Assembly (NCBI GenBank): GCA_903823115.1
Contig: CAIJRN010000053.1
Location: 1 to 64,000, forward strand
Direction: 5' to 3'
Origin: an uncultured cyanobacterium
Lineage (GTDB): Bacteria > Cyanobacteriota > Cyanobacteriia > PCC-6307 > Cyanobiaceae
Length of the DNA: 64,000 nt
Shown here: one piece after another, positions 42,064 through 50,428 of the stretch
How the letters are laid out: the number at the start of each line of letters is the position of its first letter
Numbering within the stretch: position 1 is the first letter of the stretch
Notes under the pieces: generated by a model
Seen by the model: only the letters and a program-made list of their open reading frames with translations
Databases searched by the model: none
What the model was told of the DNA's origin: nothing
Made by a program: the position numbers and the translations under genes

Positions 42064-42502
42064 ACGCCGATTTTGCTTTCGGCTGCGCAGCCGTCACACC
42101 CCACCAGAGCGCACCACCACAGATCTGGTGGTGGAGTTGTTCAATGCCTCAGGTGTGTGGGAAGCCCAGCAGCTCAGCCCGACGATCCCGGGCTTTCGTC
42201 TCTATCTGATCTCCTTGCTGCTCTGCCAGCACTTCCATCTGGTGACCAATGCCCTCGAACGGCACATTCCCCTGTACCAGGTGGAGGCCGACCTTGTGGT
42301 CACAACCAGCAGGGACTGGATCGTGACCGCCGTCGAGGGGGATTTCCGCATCCGTCTCGATGCCAGCGCCAGTCCTCAGGAGCACCAGCTCGTCGATGCC
42401 GGGGTCATTGCCTCGATCCAGGAGCGAATGCTGCTCTGCCCCGTCTCGCGCAATCTGCCCGATGGCGTGCACAAGCGGATCGACGTCACCGTCGTGGCCT
42501 GA
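42056..42502 (+). CDS. OsmC-like protein
   Basis: A 148-residue protein. The central helix contains a cysteine (LISLLLCQHFHLVTNALER), and the C-terminal block reads ERMLLCPVSRNLPDG, matching the two-cysteine pattern of OsmC/Ohr peroxidases, where the cysteines reduce hydroperoxides or persulfides. The N-terminal beta region is divergent from textbook OsmC, so the call is moderate. ATG 42056 overlaps the TauE stop. As the last gene of the sulfur cluster it could remove reactive sulfur or peroxide species. Confidence 0.6.
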   Translation: MSERRFCFRLRSRHTPPERTTTDLVVELFNASGVWEAQQLSPTIPGFRLYLISLLLCQHFHLVTNALERHIPLYQVEADLVVTTSRDWIVTAVEGDFRIRLDASASPQEHQLVDAGVIASIQERMLLCPVSRNLPDGVHKRIDVTVVA

Positions 42503-42586
42503 AACCATGCCGCTTGTCCCTTGCCAGAACAGGATCGCCAGCCTGGCGGCTGATCGCTCTGGCTGATTGAGGCGGTGGCACCGGGC

Positions 42587-44518
42587 TCAGCCATCAGGCG
42601 GACAAGCCGGTGTGGTGAACGAAGGGATTGCCATCGTGGCGCAGCTGTTGCTGTCCGCCAGGGGGATGGCTCGCTCCTGCAGCCGTTGCAGCAGCTGGGT
42701 CAACAGGGCCGCTTTGGCGGCGTTCTGCTGGCCGCTCTGGCAGATCAGCAGCAGGCTGACGGTGATTCCTTCGGGGCTCACGGCCGTGATGCCCCGCAGC
42801 TGCGGCGGTTCGAGCAGCACGCTGCCCCAGGTGGGATCAGAGCCGAACCGGGCCGCCTCCGCCGCCAGCAGGCCCAGCACCGCGTCAAGCTGGCGCACGG
42901 CGTGGGAGAGCACCAGTTGCAGCTCCACCCCGGAGCGCAGTTTGGTGTGGTTCACCACCTTGTTGCACTCACTGTTCTGAATCACCACCACCCGTTGATC
43001 GAGGCAGCGCAGCTCGGTGCTGAGCAGCCCGATGTCGAGCACCTTGCCCGTGAAGCCATGGATCTCGACGCTGTCGCCGATGGCGTAGCGATCGTCGAAG
43101 AGCAGCACCAGCCCGGTGACGAAATCCCGCAGCAGCCCCTGGAACACGATCGCCAGGGCGCCGAGCAGGGCCCCACTGGCCAGCAGGGCGCTGCCGGAGA
43201 GTTCGGCCACCCCCGGCAGTTCGCTGAGGATCCACAGCCCCACAAGGCTCAGGGCCAGCAGATCAATCAGGCGTCGGAACACCAGCCGCAGGCTGAGAAA
43301 GCGTTGATCCCGGCGGGCGCGCCGCTGCTGCGGCACATTGACGTTGCTCGCCCACTGCCGCAACAGCAACTCCACCAGAGCTCGCAGGGCTCTGGACACG
43401 CACCAGCCCAGCAGCAGCTTGGCGGCGATGCCCCAGGGCTGCAGCAGCAGGTCGAGGGCCCGGGGGACCTGGCCTGGAATGGCGAACAGGGCCACCCCGG
43501 CCATGGCGAAGATCAGGGTCAGCACGATCGCCATCAGGGCGCGGCAGAGCCCCAGCAGGCCCTGGAGCCTGAGGCTCTGGCTGCGGCTGGGCATCGCCGA
43601 GCGCTCCTCGAGCCGGAGCAGGCCAAGGCGGCAGCGGCGCCAGAGCAGCAGCACCAGCGCGATCGCGACGCTCAGCCCCAGCTCCAGCCGGATCGCCAGG
43701 CCGAGGCGCCGCTGCAGGCTCTCCGGGCGCATCAGCTGACGGGCAAAGCGCAGTCGCCGCTCGAGCAGGCTGCGCCAGCGCTCGGCCAGTTGGTCGGCGC
43801 CGATGCCGTTGAGGCGGACATCGTCTTCGGTGACGGTGAGCAGGGGCAGGGGTTCGGCCCGTCCGGGCAGCCGCGCCACGAGCCGATCGGGCTTGCCGCT
43901 GCCTTTCAACACCTCCACCCGGAGGGCCGCCGGATCGCCCAGCAGCGCGCTGTTGGTGCTGTCGCAGGCCCGCTCCCTCCCATGCAGGAACCCCAACTCC
44001 AGGAAGGTTTCGGCCAGGGATTCACCGCCGCTGCAGATCTGGTGTTGCTTGTAGAGCAGGGTCAGGTTGCCCTCAATCACCTCGGCCCGGGTGCTGGCAT
44101 CGGGCCCCTGGCCAGCTCCCACCACCGTGGGCGAAGCGACCGTCAGGACGGGCACCCCCAGAATCTTCACCTTGCCCAACTGGAAGCTGCCGGCCTCGCC
44201 GCCGCTGCTGTCGCCGGTGTGGGGGCTGGCGCTCGCTGGACTGGTTGCAGGAGTGGCCAGGCCAGCGGCCCGGGTCGCTGACAGTCCGGAGCTTGTCAGC
44301 AGCGCCACCAGCGTCAGGGCGAGCAGGCCTGCCCGCCATCGCAACAGTGATAGCCATCTCAACCGTGACAGCCATCGCGGAGCTGAGGGACTGAGGAGCC
44401 GCTGCTCCAGGCCCCTGGCGTCCTGGCGGCGACGGTCCGGACGCCGCGGGGCGCACCAGTTGCCGCCAGCGCCAGCGGTTGTGGAGCCGCCGTTGATGGC
44501 CGGATCGCTCCAGCTCAT
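42587..44518 (-). CDS. MscS-family mechanosensitive channel
   Basis: A 643-residue membrane protein. After a basic N-terminus and signal-like helix (about residues 65 to 85) there is a periplasmic domain to about 235, then several helices and the MscS pore/beta region: ALLGALAIVFQGLLRDFVTG followed by FDDRYAIGDSVEIHGFTGKVLDIGLLSTELRCLD. The long N-terminal periplasmic part makes it larger than E. coli MscS (286 residues) and like many cyanobacterial homologues. It would release solutes during osmotic downshock. The start overlaps the Fur-family gene stop (ATGA), so it is in that operon. Confidence 0.88.
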   Translation of the reverse strand: MSWSDPAINGGSTTAGAGGNWCAPRRPDRRRQDARGLEQRLLSPSAPRWLSRLRWLSLLRWRAGLLALTLVALLTSSGLSATRAAGLATPATSPASASPHTGDSSGGEAGSFQLGKVKILGVPVLTVASPTVVGAGQGPDASTRAEVIEGNLTLLYKQHQICSGGESLAETFLELGFLHGRERACDSTNSALLGDPAALRVEVLKGSGKPDRLVARLPGRAEPLPLLTVTEDDVRLNGIGADQLAERWRSLLERRLRFARQLMRPESLQRRLGLAIRLELGLSVAIALVLLLWRRCRLGLLRLEERSAMPSRSQSLRLQGLLGLCRALMAIVLTLIFAMAGVALFAIPGQVPRALDLLLQPWGIAAKLLLGWCVSRALRALVELLLRQWASNVNVPQQRRARRDQRFLSLRLVFRRLIDLLALSLVGLWILSELPGVAELSGSALLASGALLGALAIVFQGLLRDFVTGLVLLFDDRYAIGDSVEIHGFTGKVLDIGLLSTELRCLDQRVVVIQNSECNKVVNHTKLRSGVELQLVLSHAVRQLDAVLGLLAAEAARFGSDPTWGSVLLEPPQLRGITAVSPEGITVSLLLICQSGQQNAAKAALLTQLLQRLQERAIPLADSNSCATMAIPSFTTPACPPDG

Positions 44519-44931
44519 GGTTCGTACGGGCTCGGCTGACGTTCGCGGCAGTCGCTGCAGAGGCCGAAGAACTCCAGGGTGTGGAACAGGGGCAGGAAGC
44601 CGCTCAGGTCGGCGGCGTGGAGCTGCAGGTCGTGCACCGGACAGTGGGAGAGCCGCAGGGTGCTGCCGCAGTCGACACAGGTGAGATGGTGCTCGTCCCG
44701 CTCGCTGGGGGCGAACAGGGCCTCGCCACTGGGCAGATGGCGGCAGCGCACCAGCCCCTTCTGCTGCAGTTGACGCAAATGGCGATAGACCGTGGCCAGG
44801 CCCATGGTGCCGGCACTGCCCCGCAGGCGCGCATGCAGCTCCTGGCCCGATAGCTCCTGCTCGGCAGCACGAAGTTCCGCCAGCAGCAACTCCTGGCGGG
44901 GCGTCAGCGGCAGATCGGTGTTGGCAGGCAT
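44515..44931 (-). CDS. zur: Fur-family transcriptional regulator, probable Zur
   Basis: A 138-residue Fur-family repressor. It has the winged-helix segment GTMGLATVYRHLRQLQQKGLV, the metal region DEHHLTCVDCG and the second zinc CxxC in GLCSDC. Those cysteines form the structural zinc site shared by Fur, Zur and PerR. I favour Zur because a good Zur-type box lies 4.8 kb away in front of znuABC in the same window and no iron-uptake genes are nearby; Fur or PerR cannot be excluded by motifs alone. It is the first gene of a pair with the overlapping MscS gene. Confidence 0.8.
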   Translation of the reverse strand: MPANTDLPLTPRQELLLAELRAAEQELSGQELHARLRGSAGTMGLATVYRHLRQLQQKGLVRCRHLPSGEALFAPSERDEHHLTCVDCGSTLRLSHCPVHDLQLHAADLSGFLPLFHTLEFFGLCSDCRERQPSPYEP

Positions 44932-44991
44932 GGCGGCGTTTCGCTCTTCGGTTCTACCCGGCCGGCTGCGGCAGCGTTCCGCTTCGCCAGC

Positions 44992-45606
44992 TCAGGGCGC
45001 ATCCCAGAGGCCCAGGCCGTCGCTCGGCTCTTCACCGCTGTCGCCGTAGGCGTCGGCGGGTTCGTCGTAGGAGGTCTCCCGGTAGGGAAGTTCGGGCCAG
45101 GCGTCGTCGGGGTAGCCATCGCCGAGCACCTCGGGGGCGGCTGCGTTGAACCAGGCGGGGATCGCCGTGAAGCAGGCGGCGTTCTTGTCGTTCTCGCGGG
45201 CTTCGACGCGGAAACAGCAGCTGCGGCCGCCCTCCCGGCCCTGCAGCAGCTCGTTGGCCCAGCCCCAGACCAGCTCGGCACTGGCCTCCATGCCCACATT
45301 GGTCATCACCCGCAGGTCGAGGGCTCCCTGCTCATGCAAGGTCTGCCAGGTGGCCAGCAGCGGATCGTCGGCGTTGGCCAGGAAGGTGTGATCGAACTGC
45401 TCGGCCAGGCGCTGCTGCAGCCGCTTCAGGCTGGAGAAATCCACCACGAAGCCGTGTCGATCGAGGCTTCTGGCCTGGAACCAGAAGCGGAAACTGCGGC
45501 TGTAGCCATGCACGAAGCGGCAATGGCCGGGATGGCGCCACTGGCGATGGGTGCAGGGGAAGCCGCTGAAGGACTTGCTGCAGGTGTAGGCCGCTGGTGT
45601 GGACAT
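44992..45606 (-). CDS. 6-carboxytetrahydropterin synthase-like (QueD/PTPS family)
   Basis: A 204-residue protein of the 6-pyruvoyl-tetrahydropterin synthase fold. The zinc-binding histidines are in CRFVHGYSRSFRFWF (near residue 30), and HGFVVDFSSLKRLQQRLAEQFDHTFL (near 55 to 78) carries the catalytic Asp-His region typical of QueD-like proteins. The C-terminal 60 residues are acidic and low-complexity (DEPADAYGDSGEEPSDGLG), longer than in QueD. The start is ATG 45606, divergent from hisIE. Queuosine precursor synthesis is the likely but unproven role. Confidence 0.8.
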   Translation of the reverse strand: MSTPAAYTCSKSFSGFPCTHRQWRHPGHCRFVHGYSRSFRFWFQARSLDRHGFVVDFSSLKRLQQRLAEQFDHTFLANADDPLLATWQTLHEQGALDLRVMTNVGMEASAELVWGWANELLQGREGGRSCCFRVEARENDKNAACFTAIPAWFNAAAPEVLGDGYPDDAWPELPYRETSYDEPADAYGDSGEEPSDGLGLWDAP

Positions 45607-45686
45607 GAGGAATGGCACTGGGGCCATCATCCCAGTCTGATGTGGGATCGGCTGGAGCTGGGTGTCAGCTCGGTAGCGTGAGACCA

Positions 45687-46421
45687 GTGGCCGCCAATGC
45701 CGTGAGTGACAGCCCCAGCGGCCCTGACCCGAGTGCTGCCGCCTGGATCGATGACCTGCGCTGGAATGAGGCGGGTCTGATCCCGGCCGTGGCCCAGGAC
45801 TGGCTCGATGGGGCGGTGCTGATGGTGGCCTGGATGAATCGCCAGGCCCTGGAGCGCACTCTGGGCAGTGGCGAGGTGCATTACTGGAGCCGTTCCCGCC
45901 AGGAGTTGTGGCACAAGGGGGCCACCAGCGGCCACCTCCAGAAGCTGCGCGGTCTGCGCTACGACTGCGATGCCGACGTGCTGCTGCTGACGATCGAGCA
46001 GCAGGGCGATGTGGCCTGCCACACCGGTGCCCGCAGCTGCTTCTTCGGCGAGGGGAATGCCGGGCGAGAGGTCGGAGCCGAGCCGGGCCAGGCGGCCGGT
46101 GGCGGCCCCTCAGCCCAGCCGCCACCGGCGGACGTCTGCACCGAACTGTCTCGGGTGATCGAGGGGCGCCGCGATCAGCCCGAGCCGGGCAGCTACACCA
46201 ACCGCCTGCTGGAGGGCGGCGACAACCGCATCCTCAAGAAGATCGGTGAGGAGTCGGCCGAATTCGTGATGGCCTGCAAGGACGACAACGCCGCTGAGAT
46301 CGCCGGTGAGGCCGCCGACATCGTCTTCCATCTGCAGGTGGCCCTGGCCCATCACGGCGTGCCCTGGCGCCAGGTGCAGGAGGTGCTGGCCCAGCGCCGT
46401 GGCGCACCGCGCCGGCTGTAG
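45687..46421 (+). CDS. hisIE: Bifunctional phosphoribosyl-AMP cyclohydrolase/phosphoribosyl-ATP diphosphatase
   Basis: Catalyses two consecutive steps of histidine synthesis. The HisI part (residues about 10 to 125) has WMNRQALERTL, HYWSRSRQELWHKG and the zinc cysteines in CDADVLLLTIEQQGDVACHTGARSC (split here as CDAD, VACHTG and RSCFF). After a glycine/alanine/proline linker, the HisE part (about 150 to 240) has GDNRILKKIGEESAEFVMA and the MazG-like EAADIVFHLQVAL. The start is uncertain among GTG 45687, GTG 45702 and ATG 45612. It is divergent from the QueD-like gene. Confidence 0.95.
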   Translation: MAANAVSDSPSGPDPSAAAWIDDLRWNEAGLIPAVAQDWLDGAVLMVAWMNRQALERTLGSGEVHYWSRSRQELWHKGATSGHLQKLRGLRYDCDADVLLLTIEQQGDVACHTGARSCFFGEGNAGREVGAEPGQAAGGGPSAQPPPADVCTELSRVIEGRRDQPEPGSYTNRLLEGGDNRILKKIGEESAEFVMACKDDNAAEIAGEAADIVFHLQVALAHHGVPWRQVQEVLAQRRGAPRRL

Positions 46422-46445
46422 GCGGCAGGCCGCAGGCGGCAGGCC
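46420..46445. repeat. Short GC-rich repeat (AGGCGGCAGGCC twice)
   Basis: AGGCGGCAGGCC occurs at 46420-46431 and again at 46434-46445, immediately after the hisIE stop. The same 12-mer is part of the right arm of the 23-bp inverted repeat before leuA (10092-10103), which suggests a dispersed extragenic element. Confidence 0.45.
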
Positions 46446-46502
46446 CCTGGGGGCAGGCACGGGGCAGCAGGCAGCAACATGGAGGCGAAAGCCGAGAGAC
46501 GA

Positions 46503-46859
46503 ATGAGCGCTGCGATCCAACCGGCCATTCGCCGTCGCCTCGCCGATGACCCGCGCCGGCGCTGGCTCTGGGCCTTCGGCTCCGCCATCCCCGTCCTGGG
46601 GCTGCCGGTGCTGGCGGCCCATGCCATCAGCCGCCGCACCCTGATTCCGCCGATCTTCGGCCTGACGACCCTGGGCATGCTGGCCTTCATCCCGGCCACC
46701 TTCGTGGTCATCCAGCCGGGCGTGCTCAGATCCCTCAGCAACCAGGGAGCCCAGCCCCTGGTGGTGCTCCTGGGCATCACCGGCTTTGCCTGCGGCCACA
46801 AGCTCGGCCAGGACAAGGCGGCCCTCGACGGACGTCACTGGCTGGCCCTGGATCGCTGA
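46503..46859 (+). CDS. Small multi-pass membrane protein
   Basis: About 118 residues with three hydrophobic segments (near residues 24 to 42, 50 to 68 and 86 to 102) and a basic N-terminus (IQPAIRRRLADDPRRRW). It looks like an integral inner-membrane protein; no family is recognised. ATG 46503 has GAGAG a few bases upstream; ATG 46479 is an in-frame alternative adding eight residues. It follows hisIE after 81 bases that include the AGGCGGCAGGCC repeats. Confidence 0.55.
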   Translation: MSAAIQPAIRRRLADDPRRRWLWAFGSAIPVLGLPVLAAHAISRRTLIPPIFGLTTLGMLAFIPATFVVIQPGVLRSLSNQGAQPLVVLLGITGFACGHKLGQDKAALDGRHWLALDR

Positions 46860-46959
46860 AAGTGCTCGGCACCGGCGGGCTTGTCGGGCGGCTTGGCAAG
46901 CAAGCGGCTCGGCAAGGACAACCAACCAGTGGCGATCGCCATGGGCGAGGGGGTGGCGT

Positions 46960-47325
46960 TCAGGGGTCCCGCCTGCTGCTCAGTCGCTTGGTGTGGCGGC
47001 AGATGGAGGCCAGGCAGATCACGGTGAAGCCACCGGCCAGATTGACGGCCTGGGCGACGTGTTGGTCGCTGGCCTTGCCCTGGCTGCTCAAGCCGGTGAA
47101 CACCATCGCCGCTCCGGCGACGTAGCCGATGATCGCCGTGATGCTGAAGTTCCGGAAGGGGGATTGGGGTTCCAGGCCCTTGGGCTGGCTGTTCAGGATG
47201 CGTTGGATTTCCTCATCCGTCGGCAGACGCCGGACTTCCGCGCCGGCAGGCGCCGTTTCCGTTGGCGCTGCCCTCAGCGACGAGGGTGGCGGCGGTGGCG
47301 GCGGGGGAGGCGTGGAAAACGCCAT
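46960..47325 (-). CDS. Small membrane protein with polyproline N-terminus
   Basis: About 121 residues. The N-terminus is a run of nine prolines (MAFST then P), followed by a soluble stretch containing LPTDEEIQRILNSQPKGLEPQSPFR and two hydrophobic helices (near residues 58 to 78 and 92 to 108). Topology suggests a cytoplasmic N-terminus and a membrane hairpin. The start is taken at ATG 47325; ATG 47376 upstream is possible. Function unknown; the segment before the helices resembles small picocyanobacterial membrane proteins. Confidence 0.6.
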   Translation of the reverse strand: MAFSTPPPPPPPPPSSLRAAPTETAPAGAEVRRLPTDEEIQRILNSQPKGLEPQSPFRNFSITAIIGYVAGAAMVFTGLSSQGKASDQHVAQAVNLAGGFTVICLASICRHTKRLSSRRDP

Positions 47326-47517
47326 GAACGCTGGCACGAATCGGCCCATGATGGCCAGCCGCCGTGGCCCTGACAATGGTTCTCACTGGCACATCTCCGA
47401 ATCTGCGCCTCCTTGGCCCGAATCCAGAGCCGCTGGCCCCTGTTTGCCCAGGTCAGTGCCCTGGCTTCAGCCACAGCCTTCGCTCCTAGCCATCGCTCCT
47501 AGCCTTCGCCCGAGACC

Positions 47518-48519
47518 TCAGCGCTGAGGTCGGCCATCCGGGTTCGGCACCGGCCGGTAGAAGGCCAGCCCGATCACACCGTGGCTTTCCCTGGCGTAGC
47601 GGGCCAGATCCAGACTGCGCATCACCCCCGAGCCAGCGGCGGCGTGGATGGCGCTGATCTGGTTGCCATTGACTTCCACCAGGCCCCCATCGCTGCCATC
47701 CCGGTCGGGCTGTTGGCTCACCAGGACGAAAACATCGCCGCTGCGCAGGGAAGGCAGCACCTCGGACAGGCCCTTGAGGGGCACATAGGCCTGATTCACC
47801 GCCAGGGTCTTCTCCTGGCTTGTGATGCAATCCCTGCGATCGACCTGTTGGCTCGCTGCGTCGGTTGCCGCGGGGCTGGAGATGACGTTCAGACGGCGTT
47901 GGCGGCTGCTGGCTCCGGGCAGAAAGGGGGTCAGGTTGACCAGGTAGCCCTGCTGCTGCGCCGCTTGCGCCCAGAGGCTGAAGTCATGATGGCGCCGGCA
48001 AGATGACACCAGAGCGCCGCTGTAGCGCAGTTGGCGCACGTGATCGCTGAAGCGATCCACCGCTTCGGTGCGGGTGGTCACCTGGCGGCTGTTCACCAGG
48101 GCCAGCAGGTTCTCCACGAAGCGGAGTTCGTCGACGTGCTGGAGATCGAGCAGCAGACGCTCGGGCGCCTGGTGATCGAGGGGGAAGGCGCTGTACGGAA
48201 GGCCCAGCGAGCGGCGGGCCAGGGCAAGCAGGGCCTGGTTCATCGGCGCGCGGGCCGTGTCGTCGATCGCCTGGGCGGCAAGACGCCGGGTCTCGCCGCG
48301 ATACAGGGGCAGGTTGGGATCGATCCGCTCAGCGCTGCTGGAGCTCCCAGGTGGCGGGGTCGGGGTGGTTGGCCTGGGGCTGGGTGCTGCCGTCGCGGCT
48401 GGCTTGCTGCGGGACCGGGGGCCCAGATCCACCGGACTGGTGAGCCAACGCACGGCCTGGATGCCAGCCACGGCGGCCGACAGCAGAGCAACCCTCAGCA
48501 CCAGCGTGGTCCAGCGCAT
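47518..48519 (-). CDS. DUF1460-like exported protein, catalytic Cys apparently missing
   Basis: A 333-residue protein with a single N-terminal helix (signal or anchor), then a proline/serine-rich linker (about residues 40 to 65) and a DUF1460-like domain: ALARRSLGLPYSAFPLDH, then LLLDLQHVDELRFVENLLALVNSR. DUF1460 proteins are NlpC/P60-like cell-wall amidases whose catalytic cysteine normally sits where this protein has the Glu of VDELRF. Two other cysteines exist (near 170 and 230) but not in that place. It may be catalytically altered or a binding protein. Location periplasmic. Confidence 0.7.
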   Translation of the reverse strand: MRWTTLVLRVALLSAAVAGIQAVRWLTSPVDLGPRSRSKPAATAAPSPRPTTPTPPPGSSSSAERIDPNLPLYRGETRRLAAQAIDDTARAPMNQALLALARRSLGLPYSAFPLDHQAPERLLLDLQHVDELRFVENLLALVNSRQVTTRTEAVDRFSDHVRQLRYSGALVSSCRRHHDFSLWAQAAQQQGYLVNLTPFLPGASSRQRRLNVISSPAATDAASQQVDRRDCITSQEKTLAVNQAYVPLKGLSEVLPSLRSGDVFVLVSQQPDRDGSDGGLVEVNGNQISAIHAAAGSGVMRSLDLARYARESHGVIGLAFYRPVPNPDGRPQR

Positions 48520-48565
48520 CCGGGTGTGCTGCGGCGGCCGCGAGACTATCGGCAGGCTGGCAAGC

Positions 48566-49225
48566 TCAGCTGGCCAGCCAGTCGGCCAGGGCGATGGGGG
48601 GTTGCTGCCGGCGGCTGGTGATCTCGATGATCCGACCGATCGCCGCCGGGGTCTCCAGCGCGTCGAGACAGACCCGGGCGACCAGGCGGCGCGGAATGCT
48701 GTCGCTCTCCTGTTGGTTCGCCTCGCTGAACACGATGCCTTCAGCTTCCAGGTCCTGCTCGCTCTCCTTCAGGCCGCCTGGCCTGATCACCGTCCAGTCG
48801 AGGCCGCTGCCAGCCAGCCAGCGTTCACCCAGGCCCTTCCAGACCAGGATCAGGCCGAACAGGTTGAGGGGATGCAGCAGCCGGCCACTGCACAGGGAGC
48901 TCACCAGCAGCAGGCGCTTCACCCCGGCAGCCTTGCAGGCCTGCAGCTGGTGCCTGATCGCCAGGGCATCCACCTTCAAGGGCCCGAGCAGATCGATCGA
49001 GGGCCGGGCACCGGTGGCGATCACCAGGGCATCGCAGCCCTGCAAGGCCCGTTGCAGGGCTGCGATGTCGGCAAGTTCCAGGCGCTCGATCCGGGCGCCA
49101 GCGAGCCCCTCAGGAGCGAGCGAGCCGGGCCGCAGGATGGCCGTCACCTCCAGGCCCCGGCCGATGGCCTCCTGGACCACGCGCCAGCCGGTCTTGCCGG
49201 AGGCGCCTGTCACGGCGATGCGCAT
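48566..49225 (-). CDS. Atypical SDR/NmrA-like NAD(P)-binding protein (Ycf39-like)
   Basis: A 219-residue Rossmann-fold protein. It opens with MRIAVTGASGKTGWRVVQEA (the NAD(P)-binding GxxGxxG), has LELADIAALQRALQGCDALVIATGARPS, the substrate region LLLVSSLCSGRLLHP and LDWTVIRPGGL, and resembles atypical SDRs such as Ycf39/HCF173-type proteins common in cyanobacteria. ATG 49225 is the natural start; a longer frame to 49375 would read through the Zur box. It is divergent from znuA, with the box between them at 49325-49345, so zinc control of this gene is possible. Confidence 0.82.
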   Translation of the reverse strand: MRIAVTGASGKTGWRVVQEAIGRGLEVTAILRPGSLAPEGLAGARIERLELADIAALQRALQGCDALVIATGARPSIDLLGPLKVDALAIRHQLQACKAAGVKRLLLVSSLCSGRLLHPLNLFGLILVWKGLGERWLAGSGLDWTVIRPGGLKESEQDLEAEGIVFSEANQQESDSIPRRLVARVCLDALETPAAIGRIIEITSRRQQPPIALADWLAS

Positions 49226-49324
49226 CGTCGGGCCTGGTCGGGGAGAAAAGAACTGTATGCACCGCGTCCCCGTCAGCGCGCAGCACGGCCAGGTCGGCCC
49301 GGGCGCAGCAGGGTTGCCCATATA

Positions 49325-49345
49325 GAATGAGAACCATTCCCATTC
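49325..49345 (+). promoter_or_regulatory. Zur-box-like palindrome
   Basis: GAATGAGAA and TTCCCATTC flank a central CCA; the arms are complementary at eight of nine positions. The word resembles the GAATGATAATCATTNTC-type Fur/Zur operators. It lies 108 bases before the preferred znuA start and 100 bases from the divergent SDR start, the right place for zinc-dependent repression. Confidence 0.7.
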
Positions 49346-49452
49346 GCGACCTGGTGGCGTCTGGGTCGCTGGCATTTGCCCTTGTGACTGTTGTTGCCGT
49401 GATCCCCGGTCCTCAGCGGGCTGGGCCCAGCCCGTCCCGCGGCCCGATCAGG

Positions 49453-50382
49453 TTGCGGCGGCCCCAGCGGCTGGTCGTGCCCTGGCTGGTGGTGCTGTCG
49501 CTGCTCGGTTGCGTCGCCAATCCCCGCCCATCAGCACCGCGCCCCGGTCATCAGCCCCTCAAGGTGATGGCGAGCGTGTTGCCGGTCACCCTGTTCACCC
49601 GGGCCGTGGCCGCTGGCTGTGCCCAGGTGGAGAGCCTGGTGCCGGTCAATCTCAGCCCCCACGACTGGCAGGCCACACCGGCTGATCTGGCCCGGCTCAG
49701 CCAGGCTGACGTGCTGGTGATCAATGGTCTGGGACTCGAGAGCCAGCTCGACAGGTTGGTGGAAGCCTCGGGCAACACCGGACTGCGGCAGATCGATACG
49801 AGTCGCGGTGTCGCCCCCCTCGCCAACCCTGGCCAGGCTGCTCACGCCGGCGATCACGGCCCCCCCAATCCCCACATCTGGCTCGATCCCCGTCGGGCGG
49901 CCCAGCAGGTGGCCACGATCCGTGATGGTCTGATCGCCGCCGATCCGGCCTGCCGCTCCCGCTACCGGGCCAATGCCGCCGCCTTCCTGCGTGAGCTCGA
50001 TCGGCTCGATCGGGATCTGGCTCGCCAGTTCGCGCCCCATAGGGGTCAGCCGCTGTTGGCGTTCCATGCCATTGGCCCCTACTTCGCCCAGCGCTATCGG
50101 CTCAGGAGCGAGGCCCTGGTCGATGATCCGGACCAGAGTCCCTCGGCTGCCGATCTGGAGCGCTTCAGCCGGCTGGCCAGAGCGAGCGGCGTTCGCGCCC
50201 TGGTGAACGAACCCCAGACGTCCAACAAGGCCTTCGTGGCCCTGGCCCATGACCTGGGCTTGCCCCTGGTGAGCCTCGATCCGATCGAGATCGCCCCGGC
50301 CGATCCCAGCCTGGCAGCGGCCTATTACCTGAGCACCATGCGCCGCAATGGTCAGCAGCTGCTCCAGGCCCTTGGGCGTTGA
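49453..50382 (+). CDS. znuA: Zinc ABC transporter substrate-binding lipoprotein ZnuA
   Basis: Periplasmic metal-binding protein of about 309 residues. With the TTG 49453 start it has a basic n-region (RRPQRL), a hydrophobic core and the lipobox LSLLGC. The cluster A-I fold is visible: KVMASVLPVTLFTRAVA, NLSPHDWQATPADLARL (metal His), a short His-containing loop (AHAGDHGPPNPHIWLDP), LLAFHAIGPYFAQRY (metal His) and the C-terminal ISLD-type SLDPIEIA. The His-rich loop is shorter than in many ZnuA. An in-frame ATG at 49327 lies inside the Zur box and is unlikely. First gene of znuACB. Confidence 0.9.
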   Translation: MRRPQRLVVPWLVVLSLLGCVANPRPSAPRPGHQPLKVMASVLPVTLFTRAVAAGCAQVESLVPVNLSPHDWQATPADLARLSQADVLVINGLGLESQLDRLVEASGNTGLRQIDTSRGVAPLANPGQAAHAGDHGPPNPHIWLDPRRAAQQVATIRDGLIAADPACRSRYRANAAAFLRELDRLDRDLARQFAPHRGQPLLAFHAIGPYFAQRYRLRSEALVDDPDQSPSAADLERFSRLARASGVRALVNEPQTSNKAFVALAHDLGLPLVSLDPIEIAPADPSLAAAYYLSTMRRNGQQLLQALGR

Positions 50383-50428
50383 TGGCGTCTCGAGCTGACG
50401 AGCGCCGATTCCTCGGTAGGGTGAAACC

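Noticed and set aside
49327-49452. Extended N-terminus of ZnuA from ATG 49327
   Set aside because: The codons lie in the Zur box and the extra residues precede a complete lipoprotein signal that starts at TTG 49453.
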